Of a stretch of 46,887 bases of DNA, positions 24,049 to 31,691 are shown in pieces. Numbering within the stretch: position 1 is the stretch's first letter; every line of letters starts with the position of its first letter. The DNA is from Firmicutes bacterium HGW-Firmicutes-4. Its GTDB lineage: Bacteria; Bacillota; Clostridia; Eubacteriales; Eubacteriaceae. The notes under the pieces were generated by a model. The model saw only the letters and a list, made by a program, of their open reading frames with translations. It made no database searches and was not told the DNA's origin. The stretch is from NCBI GenBank assembly GCA_002841405.1, contig PGZR01000011.1, positions 1 through 46,887 of the forward strand. The letters are read 5' to 3'. The translations under genes were made by a program, and so were the position numbers.

Positions 24049-24076
24049 AGCGCCTGATAACCGGGCGCTTTTTTTC
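24049..24076 (+). terminator. Terminator of the DUF1858 gene
   Basis: AGCGCC pairs with GGGCGCT around TGATAACC, followed by seven T residues. Confidence 0.75.
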
Positions 24077-24166
24077 GATCTTTACGGAATCGAGCGACTG
24101 TCATATAATAAGAAAAAACCGACGGCGCATGGGGGATTTGTTAAAAAGAAGAAAGAGGGGATGAGG

Positions 24167-24859
24167 ATGGAGAAATATTATGGGATACTGGAAAAAAGTC
24201 CGTTGTTTGATAATATCAAAGCCGATGAATATAAAGTCCTGATGACCTGTATCAATGGCAATATCCGGAAATTCAGCAGTAATGACTATGTTTTTCTGGC
24301 TGGCAGCCAAATCAGCTTTGTGGGGATCGTTCTTACTGGTGCGGTTGAAATTATTAAAGAAAATCCCGCCGGCGCCAGACTGATTATGGATGTTTTAGGA
24401 CCGGCTCATATTTTTGGAGAGGGGATTGTCTGCACCAAAGCCCGAATCGCCCCGGTGAGCGTTCGGGTCAAAGAAGAATCCCAGATCTTATTGATTCCCT
24501 TTGAGCGGATCATCAGAACCTGCGCCAATGCCTGTAATTTTCACTTTCAGCTGATTCAGAATATGATGATGCTGTTAGGTGAAAAAAACTTCCGGATGAA
24601 CTCTAAAATTGAACTGCTGATGCTAAAAGGGATGCGGGAAAAGCTGGCCACCTATCTGATTCAGGAGTCCCAGACAAACAACAGCCGGAGCTTTGATATT
24701 GTTCTTAACCGCAACGAGTTGGCCGAATACCTCAATGTTTCTCGCACTGCCATGAGCCGGGAGCTGGGTCGGATGAAGGACGAGGGGCTGCTGGATTACT
24801 ACCAGAATTCCTTTAGAATTCTTGATCTCGATCAATTAAAGGATTGCCTGATGATCTGA
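24167..24859 (+). CDS. Crp/Fnr-family transcriptional regulator
   Basis: This 230-residue protein has a cyclic-nucleotide-binding-like beta-roll (GILEKSPLFDNIKADEY...GIVLTGAVEIIKENPAGARLIMDVLGPAHIFGE), a long dimer helix and a winged helix-turn-helix with NRNELAEYLNVSRTAMSRELGRMKDEGLLDY. An Fnr-type cysteine cluster is not evident, so the signal may be small-molecule, heme or NO-related. ATG 24167 is preferred over ATG 24161 because GAGGGG (24154-24160) touches the earlier one. It probably controls the hemerythrin and DUF1858 genes through the dyad at 23710. Confidence 0.87.
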   Translation: MEKYYGILEKSPLFDNIKADEYKVLMTCINGNIRKFSSNDYVFLAGSQISFVGIVLTGAVEIIKENPAGARLIMDVLGPAHIFGEGIVCTKARIAPVSVRVKEESQILLIPFERIIRTCANACNFHFQLIQNMMMLLGEKNFRMNSKIELLMLKGMREKLATYLIQESQTNNSRSFDIVLNRNELAEYLNVSRTAMSRELGRMKDEGLLDYYQNSFRILDLDQLKDCLMI

Positions 24860-24874
24860 ACGGCAATCCTTTTT
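24838..24874 (+). terminator. Terminator overlapping the end of the Crp/Fnr gene
   Basis: AAAGGATTGCC (24838-24848) pairs with GGCAATCCTTT (24862-24872) followed by further T residues; the left arm lies inside the last codons of the gene. Confidence 0.8.
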
Positions 24875-24896
24875 TCCCGAATAACAGCGGCTTAAC

Positions 24897-26003
24897 TTAT
24901 TTAATGTAGCTAACCGTGGTCGCCATCAGAGATAAATCAGCGGTGGTGGAATCTTCGGTTTGACTGGCAATGACAATCTCCCCCGCCACGAGGTCGGCAT
25001 AGATGTCCTGATAATCCTGCGTGGAGAAGCTGCGGAAGGTTGAGGTCTCCATCGGCAGACCGATGCCATTGTTGGCCGCTGAAAATTTCTGGACGGTGCC
25101 GCCCGGGAAGGTATTGCTGTAGTAATCACGAATGCCGCTGTACACTGAACTGGTCAGCATCTTCATGGCCGAGGTCATCACGGTGTTAGAATGGCTGCTT
25201 TGATCCACATCAACCCCAATGACCCTGGCGTTGTCTCGGCCTTCGGCGGCCAGGATCACCGATTCGACAATGGCGCCACCACATGAAAAAATAACCTCGG
25301 TTCCATCGTCATACCAGGAAGTGGCCAAAGCCTGGATGGCCGGGGTGCCCACAAAGGTACCGGTATAGGTATACTGGATTTCAGCGGTGATTCCCAATTC
25401 CTGGGCGGCCAGGTCAGCCCCCTGAACAAAGCCATAGCCATAACGAATCACCGAAGGAACAGCCAGTCCGCCCATAAAACCAAGTTTACTGTGACCATCT
25501 TTGACCGCAGCATAGCCAGCCAGAAAGCCGGCCTGCTCATCCTGATAGAGAATCGACAAGACGTTTTTGCCAATTTGAGAGACATTATTGGCCGAATCGT
25601 GGGGTTGGCCGTCCACCAGGATAAAGGACACATCGGGGTAGCTGTCCTGGGCAATGAAAACCGGGGTTTCAAACAAATAGCCGGGACAGACCACCAATTT
25701 AGCGCCCGCTGCAACGGCCTGATCGATGGTTTCAACATAAGAATCAGTGGTACCCTCTTCGGGCTGATAGTATTTGTAGCTTATGCCGTGTTCTTCAGCA
25801 TATTGTTTCAGCCCTTGCCAGGCCGCCTGATTAAAGGATTGATCATCAATGTGGCCGAGGTCGGTAATCAGGGCCAGCTCAAATTTTTCCGGTTCTGATT
25901 CCGAAGCTGCCCCGGTATCTTGGGGGGGGGCACAGCCAAAAACACTGATTAACATGACGCCGATCCACAGAATCGCGCCAATGCGCTTTTTCTTACTCTT
26001 CAT
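24897..26003 (-). CDS. BMP-family substrate-binding lipoprotein (orphan)
   Basis: This 368-residue protein has a signal peptide and lipobox ISVFGC (Cys24), then a BMP/PnrA-type fold: LALITDLGHIDDQSFNQAAWQGLKQY, KLVVCPGYLFE, EQAGFLAGYAAV, GFMGGLAVPSVIRYGYGFVQGADLA and VIGVDVDQSS. Relatives bind purine nucleosides or similar ligands for ABC import. No permease or ATPase gene lies nearby. Its ATG overlaps the end of the upstream diguanylate cyclase gene by 11 bases. Nine C residues in a row follow the lipobox codon (25922-25930), so slippage could switch the frame. Confidence 0.88.
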   Translation of the reverse strand: MKSKKKRIGAILWIGVMLISVFGCAPPQDTGAASESEPEKFELALITDLGHIDDQSFNQAAWQGLKQYAEEHGISYKYYQPEEGTTDSYVETIDQAVAAGAKLVVCPGYLFETPVFIAQDSYPDVSFILVDGQPHDSANNVSQIGKNVLSILYQDEQAGFLAGYAAVKDGHSKLGFMGGLAVPSVIRYGYGFVQGADLAAQELGITAEIQYTYTGTFVGTPAIQALATSWYDDGTEVIFSCGGAIVESVILAAEGRDNARVIGVDVDQSSHSNTVMTSAMKMLTSSVYSGIRDYYSNTFPGGTVQKFSAANNGIGLPMETSTFRSFSTQDYQDIYADLVAGEIVIASQTEDSTTADLSLMATTVSYIK

Positions 26004-27516
26004 TTGTTACACCTTCTTTCAATTCTTTGATCGATGCCTGCTGTTTGACGGCTTGGCATAATCGGTTTTTGCCGGTTTTCTTGGCCTGATACAAGGCTTT
26101 ATCAGCAATTTTATATAATTCTTTAAAATCCGCGGCGTCCGCCGGGTATGTGGCTGCACCGATGCTGACGGAGACGCTGACTTCCGTTTCGCCAATCATC
26201 ATCGGGGCGACAATCAGATCCCGTAGGATCTCCATTTCATCAACGGCGGCAGCTGCGCTTGTGATCGCTTTGCTAAAAATGATAAATTCATCACCGCCGA
26301 CCCGACCGACCACGTGATCAGCCCCAAACCGGTCGTGCAGCATGGCGCCAATGATTTTTAAAACATCATCTCCGGCAACGTGGCCGAGGCTGTCGTTGAT
26401 CTCTTTAAAATTATCAAGATCGAGAATACACAGCATTGCGGCCGTCTCCGGGTGATCGATCAGATCCTGTTTAATCTTGCGCTCCGTCGCCATCTTGTTG
26501 TTTAAACCGGTCAGCAGATCCAAATCGACTTCTTTTTGCAGCTTACGGTGGTGTTTTAGATAAAAGATCCGCATTAACACCATGGTTCCCAAGACGCCAA
26601 AAACGAAGATGAAAATAACAACCAACAGATAGGTGATCAGATTGCGCATGCTGCCCCATTGATCATTTAAAAGTTGGTCGTATTGGGCTTCCTCAAATCC
26701 AATGGCAATATACCAGTCATTGATGCCAATGGGGGCATAGATAGCATAGCGGGGGTCGTCTTTAATCGCCAGATTCAGCGAGAAATTTTGCTGGTTCGCC
26801 ATGGCCGCCTGAACCGGCGTGGGATCCAAGGTGGGATCCATTGCGGCCAACAACTGCAGCTGCGTCGTCCCGACCGGTGGTGGGGTGGTGATATCTTCAG
26901 TGGTAATGATCAGACCGTCATCGACGCTAAAGATAAAAAAGGCATCAGCAAAGGCCGGCGTCCGAGAAAAAATTTTACGGATCCGACTGACTGAATAATA
27001 CATCAGGATATAGCCATCAACCTGACCGGCTTTAATGATTGGGATGACCGATACCACCGCTTCAGCCTGCATAATATTTTCTTTTTGAAGGTAGGCATAA
27101 TACTGACTGTGATTATTCTCGGGATCGAGAAAATTATCGTTACTGACATTGACTTTAATCCCGTTCTGGGTCAGGCCAACCCCTTCGGCATCGCAATAGA
27201 CAACCATATAGGCATCGGAATTATTACACAGGGTACCAATTATGGGTAGGGTATCAATGGCTTTATTGACCGGGGTCAGAATAATCATATCCCGAAAGGC
27301 TTCACCCATCCGGGTCATGACATCGAGTTCATCATTAATCTGAGCGGCAAAATTTCCAGTTTCTTTAAGCAGCGCATCTTCAACCATGGATTTGGCAGTT
27401 TGCCGACTGGCGCTGCCAAAATTGTACAGCAAAATCAGGATTAGCAACAGCAGAATGGCAATTGGTATTAAGATCCTCACGACGCTGCCATCGATTTTAT
27501 TTTCGTTCAGGTTCAT
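25993..27516 (-). CDS. Membrane diguanylate cyclase with extracellular Cache domain, coupled to the BMP lipoprotein
   Basis: This 507-residue protein (509 if ATG 27522 is used) has a membrane helix (ILIPIAILLLLILILLYNF), an extracytoplasmic Cache domain (VYCDAEGVGLTQNGIKVN, VDGYILMYYSVSRI, FFIFSVDDGLIITTED), a second helix (LITYLLVVIFIFVFGVLGTMVLM) and a GGDEF domain with intact GGDEF (GRVGGDEFIIF). An RxxD inhibitory site is not evident. AAAGGAAG fits ATG 27516 better than ATG 27522. The last 11 bases overlap the BMP lipoprotein start, so both are made together. It probably senses an external ligand and makes c-di-GMP. Confidence 0.88.
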   Translation of the reverse strand: MNLNENKIDGSVVRILIPIAILLLLILILLYNFGSASRQTAKSMVEDALLKETGNFAAQINDELDVMTRMGEAFRDMIILTPVNKAIDTLPIIGTLCNNSDAYMVVYCDAEGVGLTQNGIKVNVSNDNFLDPENNHSQYYAYLQKENIMQAEAVVSVIPIIKAGQVDGYILMYYSVSRIRKIFSRTPAFADAFFIFSVDDGLIITTEDITTPPPVGTTQLQLLAAMDPTLDPTPVQAAMANQQNFSLNLAIKDDPRYAIYAPIGINDWYIAIGFEEAQYDQLLNDQWGSMRNLITYLLVVIFIFVFGVLGTMVLMRIFYLKHHRKLQKEVDLDLLTGLNNKMATERKIKQDLIDHPETAAMLCILDLDNFKEINDSLGHVAGDDVLKIIGAMLHDRFGADHVVGRVGGDEFIIFSKAITSAAAAVDEMEILRDLIVAPMMIGETEVSVSVSIGAATYPADAADFKELYKIADKALYQAKKTGKNRLCQAVKQQASIKELKEGVTNEE

Positions 27517-27522
27517 CTTCAT

Positions 27523-27845
27523 CTTCCTTTGTATGCAAATTCTGCAAATTCTATTAACGACAACGTTTGCAATCAGAGCGCTCTAATTTTAAAAGTATAC
27601 CATTTTTACTGATTGATTTCAAAGTTTTCTTAATGCGATTTAATGTCAGTTGCGATCAAATCAGAAAACGGGGCTTGGTTATCCGGTTATTCCCGAATAA
27701 TTGCAGATAACATCATTACAATCGGTTAATCCTTCCTTTCTGGCTGTTTATTTGTTATAGTGGTAAGGTAAACGACGACACGAAAACAAGGGTCGGAATA
27801 AGCCCTGAAAAATTTAAAGCTGTTAAAAAAAGTGAGGATAAAACG
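27523..27845. other. Divergent promoter region
   Basis: A 323-base gap between the diguanylate cyclase (minus) and the C39-like ChW gene (plus). Besides the promoter at 27594-27622 it holds a perfect palindrome AGAGCGCTCT (27575-27584) in the minus-strand leader and an AT-rich plus-strand promoter region around 27750. No gene is visible. Confidence 0.45.
27594..27622 (-). promoter_or_regulatory. Promoter of the diguanylate cyclase-BMP operon
   Basis: On the minus strand TTGAAA (27617-27622) and TATACT (27594-27599) are 17 bases apart. The palindrome AGAGCGCTCT lies just downstream of the likely start point and could be an operator. Confidence 0.6.
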
Positions 27846-29504
27846 ATGAAGAAAAAGATAACAAAGTGTTTTGCTGTGTTGCTGGGTCTGGGCCTGCTGG
27901 CCGGAATTCTGCCGCAGGGGATCATGGCGGCTGCAGCGCCCAGTGTCAGTTATCGGACCCATGTCCAGAATGATGGCTGGCAGGAGTTTGTGGCCGATGG
28001 GACCATGAGCGGAACCTCTGGCCGGAGTCTGCGGCTGGAGGGCATTGAGGTGAAGCTGGAGGCTCCGGATTATGATCTGGGGATCACCTATCAAACGCAC
28101 ATCCAAAATATCGGCTGGGAAGCCGAGACGGATCGCGGTTGGCAAAGTAACGGCGCCATGAGCGGCACTGAAGGACTGAGTTACCGGTTGGAAGCGATTC
28201 AGATTAACTTAACCGGGGCAGATGCTCCGGGCTTTGATGTCTATTACCAGGTTCACGCCCAGAACATGGGCTGGCTGGGCTGGGCTAAAAACGGTGAAAG
28301 TTCCGGAACCGCCGGCTATTCCTATCGCCTGGAAGGGATCCATATTGTGATTGTGCCCCAAGGCGGTACTCCGCCAGCGGGAACCGTGGATCAGCAGGCC
28401 CCCTTTGTTGAACGGAAAGCAGTGCCGGGAAATCTGATGATTCAGACCACCACCAGCGATTTTAACGATCATGCTGTCGGTCTGGATCGGGTTGAGATTG
28501 CCGCAAATTCGGGCGACGGCGAAATCAGGCTGCAATCCGGTCAGCAGTCGGGGGTCTATACTTCCAATATCTTTAATGCCAGCCCCTTTACCAAAACGGT
28601 GCTGTCCTGGGATACCGACACCCCGGCCGGAACCCTGGTTCAGGTGGAAGCCCGGGTCTGCGAAAATGCCGTCGATGGTAATGGCCAGTCCACCGAAAAC
28701 TGGTCTGACTGGCTTTCCTTCGGGCAGTGGGGAACTAGCATCAAGCGGTCCTCCGGGATCGGGACGATGGATAGCCCGCTGGCCAAAATCGAGGTCGATA
28801 CCCTGGTGGTCAAGAATGGCAAAACCGCCAATAAAATCCAGTATCGGGTGATCCTCCATTCCGGCACCCCCGGCGTAACACCGACGGTGCGGCTAATCGC
28901 CATGGCGCTGCGAAATGCCAATCCTGGCCAGGGCATTACCAAAGTTTTTACCGATCATCCTGATTTAGCAAATCTGCCGGTGCTGAATGTGCCGCAGTTT
29001 TCCCAGATGGTCCGGGAGCCGTCGATCGCCGATTCGATCTGCAGTCCCACCAGCGTGGCGATGATGCTCAATTATTATGGCACCGCGGTTCAGCCGGAAA
29101 CTGCTGCCTGGGGGGCCTATGATTATGGCGCTGATGAGTTTGGCAACTGGCCCTTTAACACCGCCTATGCCGCCAGTTTTGGTTATCTGACCTATGTGGA
29201 TTATTCCACCATCGAGGGTTTAAAACGGGAAATCGCCGGGGGCTATCCGGTGGCGGTGGCAGTGGCCTATAAAAACAGCGCCGGGGTCAGTGCCAATTTA
29301 CCGGTTATCGATGGCGCACCAATCCGGTTAACCTATGGTCATCTGATTGTGGTGTGCGGTTTTACCAATGAAAACGGAACCGAGTACATCATCATCAATG
29401 ATCCCGCCGCCACCAGCAATGCCGGGGTCCGGGTCCGCTACCGGCTGGATCAGTTTGCCGCGGCCTGGGCCGAGTCCGGTAATCTGGCCTATATTATTCA
29501 TTAA
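27846..29504 (+). CDS. Secreted ChW-repeat protein with C39-like cysteine peptidase domain
   Basis: This 552-residue protein has a signal peptide (KCFAVLLGLGLLAGILPQGIMAAA) and three clostridial hydrophobic-W repeats (roughly residues 33-71, 77-122, 130-170) with the repeating HVQNxGW...SGTxGxSxRLEGI pattern. A beta-rich middle (190-370) precedes a C39-like papain-fold domain: Cys399 in SICSPTSVAMML, His499 in YGHLIVVCGF and Asn518/Asp519 in INDPAA. It is likely a wall- or surface-associated peptidase. AGTGAGGATAAAACG precedes ATG 27846. A similar ChW arrangement is present in the SGNH protein at 35542. Confidence 0.88.
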   Translation: MKKKITKCFAVLLGLGLLAGILPQGIMAAAAPSVSYRTHVQNDGWQEFVADGTMSGTSGRSLRLEGIEVKLEAPDYDLGITYQTHIQNIGWEAETDRGWQSNGAMSGTEGLSYRLEAIQINLTGADAPGFDVYYQVHAQNMGWLGWAKNGESSGTAGYSYRLEGIHIVIVPQGGTPPAGTVDQQAPFVERKAVPGNLMIQTTTSDFNDHAVGLDRVEIAANSGDGEIRLQSGQQSGVYTSNIFNASPFTKTVLSWDTDTPAGTLVQVEARVCENAVDGNGQSTENWSDWLSFGQWGTSIKRSSGIGTMDSPLAKIEVDTLVVKNGKTANKIQYRVILHSGTPGVTPTVRLIAMALRNANPGQGITKVFTDHPDLANLPVLNVPQFSQMVREPSIADSICSPTSVAMMLNYYGTAVQPETAAWGAYDYGADEFGNWPFNTAYAASFGYLTYVDYSTIEGLKREIAGGYPVAVAVAYKNSAGVSANLPVIDGAPIRLTYGHLIVVCGFTNENGTEYIIINDPAATSNAGVRVRYRLDQFAAAWAESGNLAYIIH

Positions 29505-29533
29505 AAACCAGCTTATTGTTATTACCCCCCCCC

Positions 29534-29563
29534 AAAAAAAGAACCTGCAAAGCCAGGTTCTTA
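29534..29563 (-). terminator. Terminator stem, first of two near-identical copies
   Basis: AAGAACCTG and CAGGTTCTT pair around CAAAGC. The A-run and nine C residues stand on the plus-strand left side, so the T-run serves minus-strand transcription. A second stem with the same arms is at 29682-29711. Confidence 0.55.
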
Positions 29564-29582
29564 GGTTAGCGGTAAACGCCCA

Positions 29583-29647
29583 TACCGACCAATTGTTAAT
29601 CTGTTGTTCGCCCCGATGGATACAACATGGTGTAACAATTGTCGGTA
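29583..29647 (-). repeat. Palindromic intergenic repeat, copy A (short form)
   Basis: The arms TACCGACCAATTGTTAATCT and its partner ACAATTGTCGGTA bracket 65 bases. Read on the minus strand it matches copies B (37894) and C (43209): ACAATTGTTACA-like left arm, then GTTGT...CATCGGGGCGAACAACAG and the right arm. It lacks about 32 central bases present in copy C. Confidence 0.75.
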
Positions 29648-29681
29648 CGGGGCTTCTGTTCTTATCAATAAAAAGTTATTA

Positions 29682-29711
29682 AAAAAAGAACCTGTTTTCA
29701 GGTTCTTTTTT
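29682..29711. terminator. Strong bidirectional terminator
   Basis: AAAAAAGAACCTG pairs with CAGGTTCTTTTTT around TTTT, between the C39-like and RsmH-like genes that converge here. Confidence 0.9.
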
Positions 29712-29732
29712 GCTGCCACAAAGTTCGGATCA

Positions 29733-30782
29733 TCAGGCTTTGATGGCCCAGCGCAATTTGGCGGACCGGGCCCGGCCATTGGCATGGCATTCCGCGGCTG
29801 AGGGCCGAAGCGGCCCGGGTGCCACCTCACGGTAGACGCCTTCCCGAAAGAGGCGCTGGAATGATTTTTTAACCAGCCGGTCTTCCCCGGAATGAAATGA
29901 CAAAATCGCTACCCGGCCGCCGGGGGCCAGCACCGCCGGCAGTTTTTCGAGAAATTCGTATAAGACTTCATACTCATCATTAACATCGATTCGCAAGGCC
30001 TGAAAGCAGCGCTGACAGGTTTTTTTAATGGCTTCCTTGCTGTTGCTGCCGGGAATTTTTTTCAGGGCGGCAGTGATAATTTCCTGGAGCTGGGTGGTGG
30101 TGGCAATTTCGAGGCCCCTGTTGCGGTGGCCGATGATGGCCTTGGCGATGGCTTCCGCATTGGGTTCGTCGGCGTTTTCGATAAACATCCCTTCCAGCTC
30201 ATCCTGGGAAATGGTCTTTAAGCGCTCGGCCGCCGAAAAGCCTTTTTCGGGATTCAGCCGCAGGTCTAATGGTCCTTCAAACTTAAAGGAAAAGCCGCGT
30301 TCGGGATTATCAATCTGCATCGAAGAGACCCCCAAATCAGCCAGCACAAAATCCAACGGGCCGGATTCCTGGGCAATCTCATCAATTTGCGAAAAGTTCA
30401 GGTGGCGGATGGTCAGTATTTCCGGACCATAGCCATTGTCGGCCAGCCGTTTTTGGGTTCGGGGCAGTTCAATAGCATCGACATCGGTGGCGTAGAGGTG
30501 GCCCTGGCCCGCCAGACATTGAAGCATCGCCTGGGTGTGACCGCCAAAACCCAGGGTCGCATCCAATCCGGTCTGGCCTGGTTTTATCGCCAGAAATTCG
30601 AGGATTTCATCAACACAGATGGAACGGTGCATCCCGGCGGGGGTGCTGCCTTTTTGCATTACTTTTTCGACTGTTTCGGCATATTTTTCGGGTTGCAGTT
30701 CTTTATATTTATCTTTGTAGGCCTTGGGATGGGTGCCCTTGTAGCGGGGCCGGCGCTGGTGTTTGGGTTCCTGATTATCCAT
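29733..30782 (-). CDS. rsmH: RsmH-like 16S rRNA (cytosine1402-N4)-methyltransferase with N-terminal extension
   Basis: This 349-residue protein has RsmH motifs: the SAM-binding LDATLGFGGHTQAML, LADLGVSSMQIDNPERGFSF, QALRIDVNDEYEVLYEFL and VAILSFHSGEDRLVKKSF. RsmH methylates C1402 of 16S rRNA. Canonical RsmH starts just before the VxxDE motif (about 310 residues); here about 48 mainly basic residues (QRRPRYKGTHPKAYKDKY...) come first. It stands alone, not next to mraZ/ftsL, so it may be a second, specialised copy. The start at 30782 has no strong ribosome binding site. Confidence 0.85.
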   Translation of the reverse strand: MDNQEPKHQRRPRYKGTHPKAYKDKYKELQPEKYAETVEKVMQKGSTPAGMHRSICVDEILEFLAIKPGQTGLDATLGFGGHTQAMLQCLAGQGHLYATDVDAIELPRTQKRLADNGYGPEILTIRHLNFSQIDEIAQESGPLDFVLADLGVSSMQIDNPERGFSFKFEGPLDLRLNPEKGFSAAERLKTISQDELEGMFIENADEPNAEAIAKAIIGHRNRGLEIATTTQLQEIITAALKKIPGSNSKEAIKKTCQRCFQALRIDVNDEYEVLYEFLEKLPAVLAPGGRVAILSFHSGEDRLVKKSFQRLFREGVYREVAPGPLRPSAAECHANGRARSAKLRWAIKA

Positions 30783-31137
30783 TGGGTAAACTCCGTAACT
30801 GCGATTTTGTCTCGGTGACAGGTGAAGTTAATCGTGATAGTGATTGTCTATATAATACAATGATCATGTGATATCCGCCTTTTTCATAGATTTGTAGATG
30901 TGATCAATCCTATGATACCAAATCGCATTTGTAAATGCAAATCAGAAAGAATTTTTGAACAACAACAAATTCTTTGAGATTCTGACATGATATGGTAAAG
31001 TAGATTTGTTGGATGCCATGATTTTAAAGATTGGTCCTGGCGGTTGTTAACAGCTTAAAGATTTGACATCGGGTTGATTACCGTACAGACTGTTTAGGGA
31101 TCCGCCAAAGCAAAGACAAAAAAAGGAGTGGAAGACG
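30783..31137. other. Divergent intergenic region
   Basis: A 355-base gap between the RsmH-like and MoaE-like genes. It contains inverted repeats GCATTTGTAAATGC and AAAGAATTT/AAATTCTTT and TATAAT-like sequences on both strands. No gene is visible. Confidence 0.4.
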
Positions 31138-31560
31138 ATGAGTAATGAAAATAGAAAGAAAATGGCACCATCCATTGATGCCTGGCTAAAAGCAGCAAAA
31201 AATGATCCCGAAGCCTTACAGGAAGGGATGTATCTGGTCCATAACGGCACCGTTCGGCAAACCCCCAAAGCCCAGGTGCGGCAGGGTCTGGACGACGGTT
31301 CGCTGGTTACCGGGATGGAATTCTTTTATGATGCCGCCAAGGTAGCGGCGGCCATCGCAGCCACCAAAAAGCGGGAGGGCATTTTCCACGTCAGGGTCTG
31401 GCTCAACGAGGGTCAGCTGCAGTTGGGCGATGATATCATGGTTGTTCTTATCGGCGGTGATATACGGCCCCATGTGATTGATGCCCTGCAGTTTCTGGTG
31501 GAAACCATCAAAACCACCTGCGTCACCGAGATTGAGCAGAAGTCAGAAACCAGGAAATAA
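31138..31560 (+). CDS. MoaE-like molybdopterin synthase large-subunit homologue
   Basis: This 140-residue protein aligns with MoaE: a charged N-terminus, GMYLVHNGTVRQTPKAQV, VTGMEFFYDAAKVAAAIAATKKREGIFHVRVWLNEGQLQLGD, VVLIGGDIRPHVIDALQFLVETIKTTCVTEIEQ. MoaE with MoaD converts precursor Z to molybdopterin. The usual PxWKxE segment with its lysine is replaced by CVTEIE, so activity may differ. The MoaD-like partner is at 17453, in the AFOR unit. AAAGGAGTG precedes ATG 31138. Confidence 0.75.
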   Translation: MSNENRKKMAPSIDAWLKAAKNDPEALQEGMYLVHNGTVRQTPKAQVRQGLDDGSLVTGMEFFYDAAKVAAAIAATKKREGIFHVRVWLNEGQLQLGDDIMVVLIGGDIRPHVIDALQFLVETIKTTCVTEIEQKSETRK

Positions 31561-31636
31561 CCATTTTATCAACCGCGTCAATAATACCGATATGTTTTGT
31601 CGCAAAATATTATTTTGTGACAAAACACATTGTAAA

Positions 31637-31672
31637 ACAAAAGCCAGCTTTTCAGCTGGCTTTTAGTTTTGA
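31637..31672. terminator. Bidirectional terminator
   Basis: AAAAGCCAGCT pairs with AGCTGGCTTTT, between convergent MoaE-like and symporter genes. Confidence 0.85.
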
Positions 31673-31691
31673 CTGATTAAATTATATGGAA

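Noticed and set aside
27726..28145. Minus-strand frame of 139 codons overlapping the ChW-C39 gene start
   Set aside because: Antisense to a clear signal peptide and ChW repeats; no ribosome binding site.
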